DNA of 64,000 nucleotides from Pseudomonas sp. H9 (GTDB lineage: Bacteria > Pseudomonadota > Gammaproteobacteria > Pseudomonadales > Pseudomonadaceae). The DNA is taken from the NCBI RefSeq assembly GCF_004353925.1, contig NZ_SMOK01000017.1, forward strand, positions 1-64,000, written 5' to 3'. Below the pieces are notes generated by a model. It searched no databases, had not been told where the DNA came from, and saw nothing but the letters and a program-made list of their open reading frames with translations. Position numbers and translations under genes: made by a program. Of this stretch, positions 24,519 through 33,930 are shown piece after piece; position 1 is the stretch's first letter; each line of letters begins with the position of its first letter.

Positions 24519-26984
24519 CTACTCGCGGCCGTCTTCGAAGAACGCCTTGCGGCCATCGACCTGACTCGACGCCCGCGGCAGGTTGGCCGCCTCCCCAGTG
24601 GGTTTCTCCACATACCAATAGCAATGCTTGGCCGCCCGGGTAATCGCCACATACGCAAGACGCAAGACTTCGTCCTTCTGCGCATTGTCGAACGCCAGTG
24701 GATCTCCCGCCCGGCCTAACCCTGCCTGGCGATACACCTGGTTTTTATAGGGTGAACTGGTCAGGTGCTGACAATCACCGAGCATGAACACTGCATCGGC
24801 CTGCAGCCCCTTGGCACTGTGGTAGGTCAACTGCCGGAACCGTCGCTGGTTGGCTGGCAGCCCGGCCTCGTGATTAACCAAAGGCTTAATATGCTCTGAT
24901 ATCAATAACTTATCGCTGCTTTTTCGAAACAACATCATCACGGTTTCACCGCGGCGGTAATGCTCCATCAGCGTTTGCGCCAAGGCGGCTTCGTCACGCT
25001 CCAGCACTTTGACCGGCAACGGCTCGGCTGCTGCCGGGCCACAGGCCTTGGCTTTCTTGCCGGTGATCGCTGGCGCCGACTTCACGATGTGCTCCGCCGC
25101 ATCGATGATGTACTGATGGCTGCGGTAGTTGTCCGCCAGCATCACCCGGGTGTTGCTGGGCGCCGGGAACTCCTTGGTGAACTCCATGAAAAACTTTGGC
25201 GAACTGCCACGCCAGCCATAAATTGACTGCCAGTCATCGCCCACGCACAGCAACGACGAATGCTGAGCGACACGCCCGACGTTCATCGCCGGGCCGCGGC
25301 GGCGGATTTCCCGCAGGCAGGCTCGCAGCCACGAGACGATCTGCGGCGAGACGTCCTGGAACTCGTCGATCATCAAGTGCGCCAGCGGCCGCAGCAGTGG
25401 GTCAGGCAGCAGGCGCAGGTTCTCCGGGTTGTTCTCGCCGAACAAGGCAAACATTCGATTGTAGCTCATGATCGGCGGCGACTGGCCGAGCAGGTGCGCT
25501 TCCAGCGCCTTCCAGTAAAGGGCCAGGGCTTCGAAGAACGCCGCGTCGCTGTCGCCTGCCGGAAAGCTCATGGCCGCGACCGCCGGGTTAACCTCAAGCC
25601 CGAGGTTCTCGATAAAACCTGCAGCACCGACAAAAGCGTCCAGCAACGGCACCGCCGCCAGCTCGCCTTTGACCTTGTAATCAAACCCTGGCCCTGCGAC
25701 GGCATCGCCCGCCAGCGAAGATGTCAGGCGTTTTGCGGCTGCATAATTTTCCAGCCAAATCACAGGCTTATCGCAGAAAGCTTGAAACAGGGTGCGCTTT
25801 ATCACCCACTCCGCCCAGACCGGCAACTTGGCACCCGGGCGCTTGTACTGCTGGTTTTCACCCGGGTCGAAACCCAGTACCACCCAGGCATCAAGCTCGG
25901 CGATATGGCCATGAACATGGAAGCGACTGCCGTTGATCTCAACCGTCTCACGGCAGGGCTCAATGCCTTTGATCGGCCAGGCACCTGCGGCAAACCAGAG
26001 GTCTTCCAGGGTGTCGCACAACTCTTCGTCACGGCTGGCTGACAACTGGGTCACGGCAACACGCTTTTGCACGTCCGGGTGATCGCGATCCAGAGCCTTG
26101 AGTTGCAACGCCTCACGGCGCAGGCCAGCTATCAACTCGGCAAACCGTGGGCTGCTGTTAAGCAGGTCGCGGTAACACAAGTTCAGTTGCTGACGCTGAG
26201 CGTCGTTGATCCGCAAGTCGAACGGATTGCTCTCTGCGTTGGCTTCACTGCCAGTGGGCATGTCGCTGCCCAGGGTCTCGAACGCGCGCACCTGGCTGAA
26301 GCCCGGCAGGCTGCGCACCAGCGGCAGAATGCGTGAGTGGAAGGTGCGCACCAGTTCGCGGGCCTGAACCGGGGTCAGCTCCAGTTGCCAGAGCCCAAAC
26401 ACTTGCCCCAAACGCGCGATGAAGTCTTTGCGCGACTCCCGGGTGAAGGTCACCACGGTCATGGCGTCCAGCTCGTAGCCCAGGTAGTGACGCAACAGCA
26501 GGATCCGCAGCACCAGCGAGGTTGACTTCCCTGCCCCGGCCCCGGCAATCACACAGGTCGACGGCGTGTCACTGAAGATCATCTTCCACTGCGCCGCGCT
26601 CGGTTGCGCGTGTGCGGGCAGGCGCAAGGCGACGTCGGCCTTGAAGCGCTTTTTCAGCTCGGCGGTCAGTGGCAGGCGCCAGTCGTCGAACAGCTGGTCA
26701 TCGCGCCCCGGCACGCCGTGGCCCTCCGGACGCGTGTCGCGGATCACCAACACCTGGCGCCCGGCTTCATAGCCGTCTACCCGCCCTTCTTCGTAGCCTT
26801 CGCGCAGCCCATCGGCGTGACCGGTGCGTTGGCCACTGGCGTGTCCTTGAAACCAGGAGTCACGATGCTGTGCCTGCAGCCGACTCAAACCACGGCCCAG
26901 CAGCCGTGCTGCCAGGCGTCTGATCCAGGGCAGTTGCGCGGGGGGAGTCAACTCCGGGGGTAGCTTGGGACGCTGTTCAGACAC
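24519..26984 (-). CDS. UvrD/Rep-type superfamily I DNA helicase
   Basis: An 821-residue helicase. After a ~130-residue N-terminal tail rich in Gly, Arg and Glu (GLREGYEEGRVDGYEAGRQ) comes motif I VIAGAGAGKSTSL near 150, motif Ia VVTFTRESRKDF, Walker B/DEFQDVS near 540, motif III CVGDDWQSIYGWRG, motif IV ADNYRS, then LTYHSAKGLQADAVF (V) and LRLAYVAITRAAKH (VI). All ATPase motifs look intact. It is cytosolic. Starts with GTG at 26984 behind TTGGAGCAG. A stand-alone gene with no coupled partner; the N-terminal tail differs from housekeeping UvrD and Rep. Function could be repair or genome defence. Confidence 0.87.
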   Translation of the reverse strand: MSEQRPKLPPELTPPAQLPWIRRLAARLLGRGLSRLQAQHRDSWFQGHASGQRTGHADGLREGYEEGRVDGYEAGRQVLVIRDTRPEGHGVPGRDDQLFDDWRLPLTAELKKRFKADVALRLPAHAQPSAAQWKMIFSDTPSTCVIAGAGAGKSTSLVLRILLLRHYLGYELDAMTVVTFTRESRKDFIARLGQVFGLWQLELTPVQARELVRTFHSRILPLVRSLPGFSQVRAFETLGSDMPTGSEANAESNPFDLRINDAQRQQLNLCYRDLLNSSPRFAELIAGLRREALQLKALDRDHPDVQKRVAVTQLSASRDEELCDTLEDLWFAAGAWPIKGIEPCRETVEINGSRFHVHGHIAELDAWVVLGFDPGENQQYKRPGAKLPVWAEWVIKRTLFQAFCDKPVIWLENYAAAKRLTSSLAGDAVAGPGFDYKVKGELAAVPLLDAFVGAAGFIENLGLEVNPAVAAMSFPAGDSDAAFFEALALYWKALEAHLLGQSPPIMSYNRMFALFGENNPENLRLLPDPLLRPLAHLMIDEFQDVSPQIVSWLRACLREIRRRGPAMNVGRVAQHSSLLCVGDDWQSIYGWRGSSPKFFMEFTKEFPAPSNTRVMLADNYRSHQYIIDAAEHIVKSAPAITGKKAKACGPAAAEPLPVKVLERDEAALAQTLMEHYRRGETVMMLFRKSSDKLLISEHIKPLVNHEAGLPANQRRFRQLTYHSAKGLQADAVFMLGDCQHLTSSPYKNQVYRQAGLGRAGDPLAFDNAQKDEVLRLAYVAITRAAKHCYWYVEKPTGEAANLPRASSQVDGRKAFFEDGRE

Positions 26985-27205
26985 ACCTGCTCCAAATCAA
27001 AAAAACCTGCGCCCATGTTCGCTCCATCGAAGAAAAATCACCAGCTGAATGCTTGCATATCAGTCAATTAGACGATGAAGCGCATAAACCACCGCAGCTC
27101 ATTAAATCGAATTAATCGATCAGAATTAGCCGAAATTTACGCTTATTTTCGATATTGGATTCAGCCATCATCACTCCATCAACTGACTTACCAGGAGAGC
27201 CCATC

Positions 27206-27904
27206 ATGCTGCAACTGCGCCCGTTCAAGAGCCTTGGCCATGCCAACCATGGCTGGCTCGACGCTCACCATCACTTTTCCTTTGCCGAGTACTACGACCC
27301 GCAACGGATGCACTGGGGCACCCTGCGGGTCTGGAACGACGACCTGATCGCTGCCGGGAGTGGATTCCCGCCGCACCCGCACCGTGACATGGAAATCATT
27401 ACCTATGTCCGTGAAGGTGCCATTACCCACCAAGACAGCCTGGGCAACAAAGGCCGTACCGAGGCCGGTGACGTACAGGTCATGAGTGCAGGCACGGGTA
27501 TTACCCACAGCGAATACAACCTGGAGAAGGTTGATACACGGATCTTTCAGATCTGGATCATCCCTGAGCAGGTCGGACAGGCACCGTCGTGGGGCACCCG
27601 GCCCTTCCCTAAAGGCGAGCGCGGTGAAGGCTTCGTGACCCTGGCCAGCGGCCGTGAAGGCGATGAGGGCAGCCTGCGCATTCGTGCCGATGCCCGCTTG
27701 GTGGCAGCCACTTTGCAGGCCGGCGAAAGTGCCGAGTACCGTTTTGAAGCTGGCCGTCGCGGTTATCTGGTGCCGGCCAAAGGCCTGATCGAGGTTAACG
27801 GTATCCGCGCCGAAGCCCGTGACGGGGTGGCGATTGAGGATGAGCAAGTGCTCACGGTGACGGCCTTGCAGGACAGCGAGATCGTCTTGGTTGATGTGGC
27901 CTGA
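27206..27904 (+). CDS. Pirin family protein (YhhW-like quercetinase)
   Basis: A 232-residue bicupin, shorter than the pirin at 1704 and of the YhhW branch. The N-terminal LGHANHGWLDAHHHFSF leads to the metal site PPHPHRDMEIITYVREGAI and later THSEYNL, giving the His and Glu ligands. YhhW-type proteins have quercetin 2,3-dioxygenase activity in vitro; the cellular role is unclear. The start at 27206 has AGGAG eight bases upstream; the frame is open further but without a ribosome site. The 221 bases before it (26985-27205) are AT-rich, probably holding divergent promoters. Confidence 0.87.
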   Translation: MLQLRPFKSLGHANHGWLDAHHHFSFAEYYDPQRMHWGTLRVWNDDLIAAGSGFPPHPHRDMEIITYVREGAITHQDSLGNKGRTEAGDVQVMSAGTGITHSEYNLEKVDTRIFQIWIIPEQVGQAPSWGTRPFPKGERGEGFVTLASGREGDEGSLRIRADARLVAATLQAGESAEYRFEAGRRGYLVPAKGLIEVNGIRAEARDGVAIEDEQVLTVTALQDSEIVLVDVA

Positions 27905-27915
27905 TCAAGGGCCTC

Positions 27916-27972
27916 ATCGCGGGGCAAGCCCGCTCCTACAGATGACCTGTGGGAGCGGGCTTGCCCCGCGAT
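27916..27972. repeat. REP pair (head-to-head) between pirin and pgm
   Basis: ATCGCGGGGCAAGCCCGCTC CTAC, short spacer, GTGGGAGCGGGCTTGCCCCG CGAT. Lies between convergent ends of pirin and phosphoglucomutase genes. Confidence 0.9.
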
Positions 27973-27985
27973 TCATATCAAACCA

Positions 27986-29623
27986 TCACGCAATCGCAGC
28001 ATCCACCAACGCCTGCGCTTCAGCCACTAGGCGCTGCAGGTGCGCTTCGTCAACAAAGCTTTCCGCGTAAATCTTATAGATGTCCTCAGTACCCGACGGC
28101 CGCGCCGCAAACCAGCCGTTGGCGGTCATCACTTTCAAACCGCCAATGGCCTGGTTATTGCCCGGTGCATGGCTGAGGATCTGCTCAATCGGCTCACCGG
28201 CCAACTCGGTCGATTTGACCTGTTCCGGCGCCAACTTGCTCAGCAGCGCTTTCTGCTGTGCATTGGCTTTGGCCTCGACACGGGTGGCAAACGGCTCGCC
28301 CAAGGCTGCGGTCAGTTCAGCATAGGCCTGGCTCGGGTCACGACCGGTACGAGCGGTGATTTCCGCCGCCAGCAGCGCCGGGATCAGGCCGTCTTTGTCG
28401 GTGGTCCAGACGCTGCCGTCCTTGCGCAGGAACGAGGCACCGGCACTTTCCTCACCACCAAAGCCCAGGCTGCCATCGAACAGGCCATCAGCGAAGAACT
28501 TGAAGCCCACCGGCACTTCGTACAAACGCCGCCCCAGGCGCGCGGTGACGCGGTCGATCAGGCCACTGCTGACCACGGTCTTGCCGACCGCAGCTTCTGC
28601 ACGCCACTGTGGGCGGTGCTGGAACAGGTAGTCGATGGCCACGGCCAGGTAATTGTTCGGTGCCAGCAGGCCATTCGGGGTAACGATGCCATGGCGGTCG
28701 TGGTCCGGGTCGCAAGCAAAGGCCACGTCGAAGCGCTCACGCAGGCCGATCAGGCCCTGCATGGCGTAAGGCGAAGAAGGGTCCATGCGGATCTGGCCGT
28801 CCCAATCGACGCTCATAAAGCGGAAGGTCGGGTCGACCTCGGTGTTGACCACTTCCAGGTTCAGCTTGTAGTGCTCGGCAATCGCCGACCAGTAGCGAAC
28901 ACCAGCGCCACCCAAGGGGTCGACGCCCAGGCGCAGGTTGGCGCTACGGATGACCTCGAAATCGATGACGTTTTCCAGGTCGGCGACGTAGCTGCTGACG
29001 TAGTCATGGCGATGGGTAGTGCTGGCGTGTAGCGCCTGCTCGTGGTCCATGCGCTTGATGTCTTTCAAGCCGCCGGCCAGCAGTTCGTTGGCCTTGGCCT
29101 CGATCCATTTGGTCACGTCACTGTCGGCCGGGCCGCCATTGGGCGGGTTGTACTTGAAGCCACCGCTTTGCGGCGGGTTGTGCGACGGGGTAATGACAAT
29201 GCCATCCGCCAGGCCGCTGCTGCGCCCACGGTTATAGCAGATGATCGCGTGGGACACTGCCGGGGTAGGCGTGTACTCGTCGTCTTTGGACAGCATCACT
29301 TCAACGCCGTTGGCGGCCAGCACCTGCAACGCGCTGGCGGCAGCCGGTGTCGACAGCGCATGGGTGTCGGCACCGATGAACAACGGGCCGTCGATACCCT
29401 TGGCCTGACGGTACAGGCAAATAGCCTGGCTGATGGCCAACACATGATGCTCGTTGAAACTCAGGTCCAGCGAGCTGCCCCGGTGCCCGGAGGTGCCGAA
29501 GGCAACGCGCTGGCTGGCAACGCTGGCATCGGGTTGGCCGGTGTAGTAGGCGGTCAACAGGCGCGGGATATCCACCAGCACGGAGGCTGGAGCCGGTTTG
29601 CCTGCCAAAGGACTGAGCTTCAT
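27986..29623 (-). CDS. pgm: Phosphoglucomutase, alpha-D-glucose phosphate-specific
   Basis: A 545-residue alpha-PGM that interconverts glucose 1- and 6-phosphate, supplying sugar nucleotides and glycogen or trehalose pathways. Active phosphoserine S147 is in [15 protein letters not shown]. The substrate loop FGTSGHRGS is at 42-50, the metal loop CDPDHDRHG near 300, and the sugar-binding loop [10 protein letters not shown] near 390. Length matches E. coli Pgm (about 546). The start at 29623 is the first ATG followed by the family N-terminus LSPLAGKPA; the frame stays open for 13 codons upstream. Confidence 0.93.
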   Translation of the reverse strand: MKLSPLAGKPAPASVLVDIPRLLTAYYTGQPDASVASQRVAFGTSGHRGSSLDLSFNEHHVLAISQAICLYRQAKGIDGPLFIGADTHALSTPAAASALQVLAANGVEVMLSKDDEYTPTPAVSHAIICYNRGRSSGLADGIVITPSHNPPQSGGFKYNPPNGGPADSDVTKWIEAKANELLAGGLKDIKRMDHEQALHASTTHRHDYVSSYVADLENVIDFEVIRSANLRLGVDPLGGAGVRYWSAIAEHYKLNLEVVNTEVDPTFRFMSVDWDGQIRMDPSSPYAMQGLIGLRERFDVAFACDPDHDRHGIVTPNGLLAPNNYLAVAIDYLFQHRPQWRAEAAVGKTVVSSGLIDRVTARLGRRLYEVPVGFKFFADGLFDGSLGFGGEESAGASFLRKDGSVWTTDKDGLIPALLAAEITARTGRDPSQAYAELTAALGEPFATRVEAKANAQQKALLSKLAPEQVKSTELAGEPIEQILSHAPGNNQAIGGLKVMTANGWFAARPSGTEDIYKIYAESFVDEAHLQRLVAEAQALVDAAIA

Positions 29624-29718
29624 GCAAAACCTCAAGAAAGGATGTTCAGGGTAATGAAACAACAGAGTTTACTGGCACTTTGACAAGCACGCGACGGCAA
29701 TACTCCCCTGCACCACGA

Positions 29719-31980
29719 TTATTTCTGCTGCCCGGCCCACCAGGCCGGAAACATCCCTTGCACCCTGGGTTCGGCAAAACGGTCATCGATCAGCATGACC
29801 ATGCCTTTGTCTTGCGCGCCGCGAATCACCCGGCCAGCGGCCTGAATGACTTTCTGCACCCCAGGGTACAGGTAGGTGTAGTCAAAGCCGGCGCCGAACA
29901 GCTGATTCATGCGCTGCTTGATCTGCTCGTTCACCGGGTTGACCTGAGGCAGCCCCAGCGTCGCCACAAAGGCCCCGATCAGACGCGTGCCCGGCAGATC
30001 GACGCCTTCGGCGAAGGCACCGCCGAGCACTGCAAAACCAACCCCGCAACCAGCGGGCTGAAATCGCTCAAGAAAGGCCTGGCGCTGCGCCTCGTCCATG
30101 CCGGGCGTTTGGCTCCATTGGGGAATTTGCGGGTACGCGCTGGCCAGTGACACCGCCACCTGTTGCAGGTACTCGAAGCTGCTGAAGAAGGCCAGGTAGT
30201 TGCCGGGTTCGGCGCGGTATTGCCGGGCAATCAGCTCGGTGATTGGCGCCACCGAAGCGGCGCGGTACTGAAAGCGGGTTGAAACGTCGCTGATCACCTC
30301 GACCCGCAACTGCTCAGCGGCAAAGGGGGACGCCACCTCAAGCCAGGCGGTATCCGCCGGCATCCCCAGCAAGTCAGCGTAATAGCGCCGGGGGCTCAGG
30401 GTTGCAGAAAACAACGTGACGCTCACCGCTCCCGCCATACGCGGGCCGATCTGCGCAGCCGGTACCACGTTGCGCAGGCACAGTGTCGACAGGCTGCGCT
30501 TGCCCGGCCCTACCCGCTTGCTGATATCGAAGAGAAAATGGCCATCGAACAGCTCGCTGACACGGATGAACTGCAGGGCATCGAAGAAAAACTGCATCAA
30601 GGCCGGGTCGAGCCCGCTGGGTTGCTGGTTCATCTGCTCCTGAATCAGGCCGACACACTGCTGCAGCGCCTTGAGAAACGCCTCAGGCAAGGTGTCGGCC
30701 ACCCGATAAGGCGCCAGCTGCGCCTTGTGCAGGGCATTCCATTGGCGGTTGAGACGATCCAGCGCGCTGCCCATCCCCTCGGGTTTGCTACGTCGCAACG
30801 CCTGTAACTGCCATTGATCGAGGCTGGCGCTGTACATCTGCCGCGCGCGTTCGACCAGGTTATGGGCCTCGTCCACCAGCACCGCCACACGCCATTGGTT
30901 AACCTGTGTAAGGCCATGCAGCAAGGCGCTTTGATCGAAGTAATAGTTGTAGTCGGCCACCAGCACATCGACCCAACGCGCCATCTCCTGCCCCAGGTAA
31001 TACGGGCAGACCTGATGCGCCAGTGCCACCTCGCGCAAGGCTGCCTTGTCGAGCACAGTCAGCGCCTGAGCGGCCTGGCGAGCCGCTGGCAAACGGTCGT
31101 AAAAACCTTTGGCCAATGGGCAGGCCTCACCATGACACGCTGACCCGGGGTATTCGCAGGCCTTGTCGCGAGCCACCAGTTCCAGGCTGCGCAATGCAAG
31201 GTCGGGGGCGTTGCGCTGTACCTGGTGCAACGCTTCCAGGGCCAGCGCACGGCCCGGGGTCTTGGCGGTGAGGAAAAACACCTTGTCCAGACGCTGCGGC
31301 ACCATGGCCTTGAGCAGCGGAAACAGAGTACCGAGGGTCTTGCCGATACCGGTGGTGGCCTGGGCCATCAGGCAACGCCCGGTGCTGACCGCCTTGTATA
31401 CGGTTTCGGCCAGGTCGCGCTGGCCACGGCGCATCTGCCCATAGGGAAAGCCCAACGTCTGCAACCCGCTGTCGCGCGAGGCGATACGCTGCAGTTGTTG
31501 TTCGGCCCAGTGCAGAAACACACGGCACTGGTCGTTGAAGAACTGTTCGAGTGCGGCCGCGCTGCAGTGCTGTTCAATCAGCGTCTGGGTATCGCTGTCG
31601 ACATCCAGGTACACCAGCGCCAGGTTGATCTCCGAGAGCTGACGCTGCTGGCACAACAACCAGCCATAGACTTTCGCCTGAGCCCAGTGCAACTGCCGGT
31701 GATTATCCGGCTGGCGCGCCAGGTCGCCCCGGTAGGTTTTGATTTCTTCCAGACGGTTGAGCTGCGGGTCGTAGCCATCGGCCCGGCCACGCACCTGCAA
31801 GGCACCGAACTGCCCCTCAAGGCTGATTTCCGCTTCATAGTCCGCCCCACGCCGGGCCACCACACGCTGATGGCCGCTGATGCCCTCCTGAGCGGTGGGC
31901 GACGGGGTAAAGCGCAAGTCCAGGTCGCCCACTTTGGCGCTGAACTCACACAAGGCCCGTACCGCAACGCGATAGCTCAT
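29719..31980 (-). CDS. XPD/DinG-type iron-sulfur helicase with N-terminal PDDEXK nuclease domain
   Basis: A 753-residue protein. Residues 1-110 look like a Cas4/RecB-like nuclease: VRGRADGYDP (D68/D71), LEEIKTYRG (E79, K81) and the QAKVY helix, all consistent with PD-(D/E)xK. The helicase part has Walker A ATTGIGKT (211-215), four FeS-type cysteines C275, C282, C287 and C325, DEAH at 370-373, and late motifs VTLFSATLSPRRYY and IQAAGRVIRG. The ATG at 31980 overlaps the upstream FAN1 stop (ATGA), so the two are translationally coupled. Role inferred in DNA crosslink or recombination repair; the pairing is common in Pseudomonas. Confidence 0.87.
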   Translation of the reverse strand: MSYRVAVRALCEFSAKVGDLDLRFTPSPTAQEGISGHQRVVARRGADYEAEISLEGQFGALQVRGRADGYDPQLNRLEEIKTYRGDLARQPDNHRQLHWAQAKVYGWLLCQQRQLSEINLALVYLDVDSDTQTLIEQHCSAAALEQFFNDQCRVFLHWAEQQLQRIASRDSGLQTLGFPYGQMRRGQRDLAETVYKAVSTGRCLMAQATTGIGKTLGTLFPLLKAMVPQRLDKVFFLTAKTPGRALALEALHQVQRNAPDLALRSLELVARDKACEYPGSACHGEACPLAKGFYDRLPAARQAAQALTVLDKAALREVALAHQVCPYYLGQEMARWVDVLVADYNYYFDQSALLHGLTQVNQWRVAVLVDEAHNLVERARQMYSASLDQWQLQALRRSKPEGMGSALDRLNRQWNALHKAQLAPYRVADTLPEAFLKALQQCVGLIQEQMNQQPSGLDPALMQFFFDALQFIRVSELFDGHFLFDISKRVGPGKRSLSTLCLRNVVPAAQIGPRMAGAVSVTLFSATLSPRRYYADLLGMPADTAWLEVASPFAAEQLRVEVISDVSTRFQYRAASVAPITELIARQYRAEPGNYLAFFSSFEYLQQVAVSLASAYPQIPQWSQTPGMDEAQRQAFLERFQPAGCGVGFAVLGGAFAEGVDLPGTRLIGAFVATLGLPQVNPVNEQIKQRMNQLFGAGFDYTYLYPGVQKVIQAAGRVIRGAQDKGMVMLIDDRFAEPRVQGMFPAWWAGQQK

Positions 31981-33629
31981 GCTGCAGGCGTCATCCAGCG
32001 CACATGACACACTTCCACTGGCAAGCTGTGCGCCGCGCAGAACTCGATCCAGCGCAATTGGTTGTCTTGCAGGCGATCCCCCGGCCCTTTGACCTCGATC
32101 ATCCGGTAGCGCCGCTGTTCGGGCCAGAACTGAATCAGGTCAGGCATGCCGGCACGGTTGGTCTGGATGTCTTCAAGCAAGCGCTGGAAACACTGCTTCA
32201 GATGATCGGCCGGCAGGCAGGTCAGCGCCTGTTCGAGCAGCGGCTCCGTGAGCACCTGCCAATAGACAAACGGCGACTGCAGGCCCTGCTTGCTGACGAA
32301 GTGACGGCGAATGGTCTGCTGGTAACGGCCATCGTCCAGCTGTGCCAGGCAGTCATCGAACAGCGCACTGCGGCGTGCCTGAAATTCAGGGTCGTGCAAA
32401 TCCTGGGGCGCGCTCTGGAACGGGTGGAAGAACGCACCCGGGACCGGCGCAAAGATCGCCTCCCAGCACAACAGGCCGAACAGGCTGTTGAACAGCGTGT
32501 TCTCGACGTAATGCACCTGCCCGCCTTCCTGCTCTAGGTGCCGTTGTACCGCCTGCTCCACCCCCAACACCGCGTGTTCGAGCGGTAGTTCCAAGTCAAT
32601 CAGGCCGGTCAGCGTTTTACTCCGCCGTGGTTGGGGCGGCCCGCCCAGCTTGCGTTGCAGGCGCGGCAGTATGCGCGCCAGCGCCTGCACCTCAAGCGGG
32701 CCGGGCGAGCGCTGCGCAACCTCCAGGGCCAGGGCGTGAGCCTGCTGCCACTGCTCACTGCGCTCCAGCACGCGGATACGCCGAATCCTCGCTTGCGGGT
32801 GATCGCTGCCCAGGTACACCTGCAAGGCCAAATCCCATTCGCCAAGGCGCTCGCAGTGCTGGCCAAGCTGATACAGCAAGCGCGAACGACGCCGCAGCAG
32901 CCACGGGTTGTCACTGGCCAGTGCCTCGACTTCAGCCAGCACCTGCAACACTGGCGCGCCCTGCTCCAGCCATTCGGCGCAGTGATGCAGTGTCAGCGCC
33001 AGATCAACGTCACTGCGCTGACGCAACGCCCGCGACTGCTCGCTGAACGCGACGTGCTCGTAACGCAGCACGCCCAGATCCGCCAGGATAAACTCCGACC
33101 AGTCCTGATACAGGTTGCCAAAAAACAACAAGCGAAACCGGTCGCACAAGGCTTGCAGCTGCAAGGTGATGATCGGCTCGGCAAAATCCGGTAGCCAGGC
33201 GCGCCAGGGCTGCGGCGCCTGATCGAGGGCCTGAAGTTGCTCGAACAGCTCAGCCTTGGCCGCCCGCGGGCGGGCCAGGTGCGGCGCAAAACCGCTGGCG
33301 ATTTCGTCCTTGCGCAACACCTGAAACAGCTGTTCAAGGCTTAAGGGGCTGTCGTCACGGACCCAGCCCCGTTCAAGCAACGGTTGCAACGCCGGCAGCG
33401 GCGGGCCGATTTCAGCGTAAGTGAGCTTACTGGGGCGAAACAACTCCCCCTTACGCATCACCATCCGCACCAACAACGCCCGCGACGCCTGCGGCTGCTC
33501 AAGAAACTGCTGGATGAACGCCTGCTCGCCGTCATCGAGCAAATCGGCATAGCGCAAGGCAATCCACTGCAGCACTTGCTCAAAGTTGCGCAGGTAATAA
33601 AACGGGTCGTCGACAGAGTGGGCAATCAC
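31977..33629 (-). CDS. FAN1-type VRR-NUC structure-specific nuclease
   Basis: A 550-residue protein like bacterial FAN1 (P. aeruginosa FAN1 is about the same length). The N-terminal part has SAP-like and TPR-like helical regions. The C-terminal VRR-NUC domain begins near 494 with GMPDLIQFW (D497), then RMIEVKGPGDRLQDNQ (E512, K514, Q and N) and ends 19 residues later. FAN1 cleaves flapped DNA and processes interstrand crosslinks. GTG start; the ribosome site is poor. It lies immediately upstream of, and overlapping, the nuclease-helicase gene, suggesting a joint repair machine. Confidence 0.88.
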   Translation of the reverse strand: MIAHSVDDPFYYLRNFEQVLQWIALRYADLLDDGEQAFIQQFLEQPQASRALLVRMVMRKGELFRPSKLTYAEIGPPLPALQPLLERGWVRDDSPLSLEQLFQVLRKDEIASGFAPHLARPRAAKAELFEQLQALDQAPQPWRAWLPDFAEPIITLQLQALCDRFRLLFFGNLYQDWSEFILADLGVLRYEHVAFSEQSRALRQRSDVDLALTLHHCAEWLEQGAPVLQVLAEVEALASDNPWLLRRRSRLLYQLGQHCERLGEWDLALQVYLGSDHPQARIRRIRVLERSEQWQQAHALALEVAQRSPGPLEVQALARILPRLQRKLGGPPQPRRSKTLTGLIDLELPLEHAVLGVEQAVQRHLEQEGGQVHYVENTLFNSLFGLLCWEAIFAPVPGAFFHPFQSAPQDLHDPEFQARRSALFDDCLAQLDDGRYQQTIRRHFVSKQGLQSPFVYWQVLTEPLLEQALTCLPADHLKQCFQRLLEDIQTNRAGMPDLIQFWPEQRRYRMIEVKGPGDRLQDNQLRWIEFCAAHSLPVEVCHVRWMTPAA

Positions 33630-33717
33630 GGCAGGCTACTGACAGGCATCGATGGCACTGGTTATACATACAGACCCTACCTGTTGGCAACCTGCCCAGA
33701 TGAACAGCACACCTACG

Positions 33718-33804
33718 GTAGGAGCGGGCTTGCTGTGGGAGCGGGCTTGCCCCGCGATTCGGTGTGACTGACAGATCGCTATCGCGGGGCAAGCCCGCTC
33801 CTAC
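33718..33804. repeat. Compound REP: truncated arm plus full inverted pair
   Basis: A cut-off arm GGTAGGAGCGGGCTTGCT (33718-33735) runs straight into GTGGGAGCGGGCTTGCCCCG GCGAT and, after 22 bases, the inverse arm. The insertion of one REP pair into another is the simplest reading. The remaining sequence to 33930 holds the vgrG promoter region, with no obvious operator. Confidence 0.88.
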
Positions 33805-33930
33805 AGCAAGTCCGCCCCCACAAATTGGCAGATGCAGGCGCACTTTCGGAAGCGTCTGACATATTTCCTAATGAAACCTAGGTAGCTTTTCCGGGGTTGA
33901 TTTTCTACCCGTTTAAGGAAAAACAAGCCT

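Noticed and set aside
24519..33629. Helicases and nucleases here as a phage-defence island
   Set aside because: FAN1 and the FeS helicase are better explained as repair genes. The neighbours are housekeeping (pgm), and no defence-specific partner, toxin or integrase was seen.
33808..33930. A sigma-54 type promoter (TGGCA) upstream of vgrG
   Set aside because: TTGGCAGATGCAGG lacks the second box at the required spacing.
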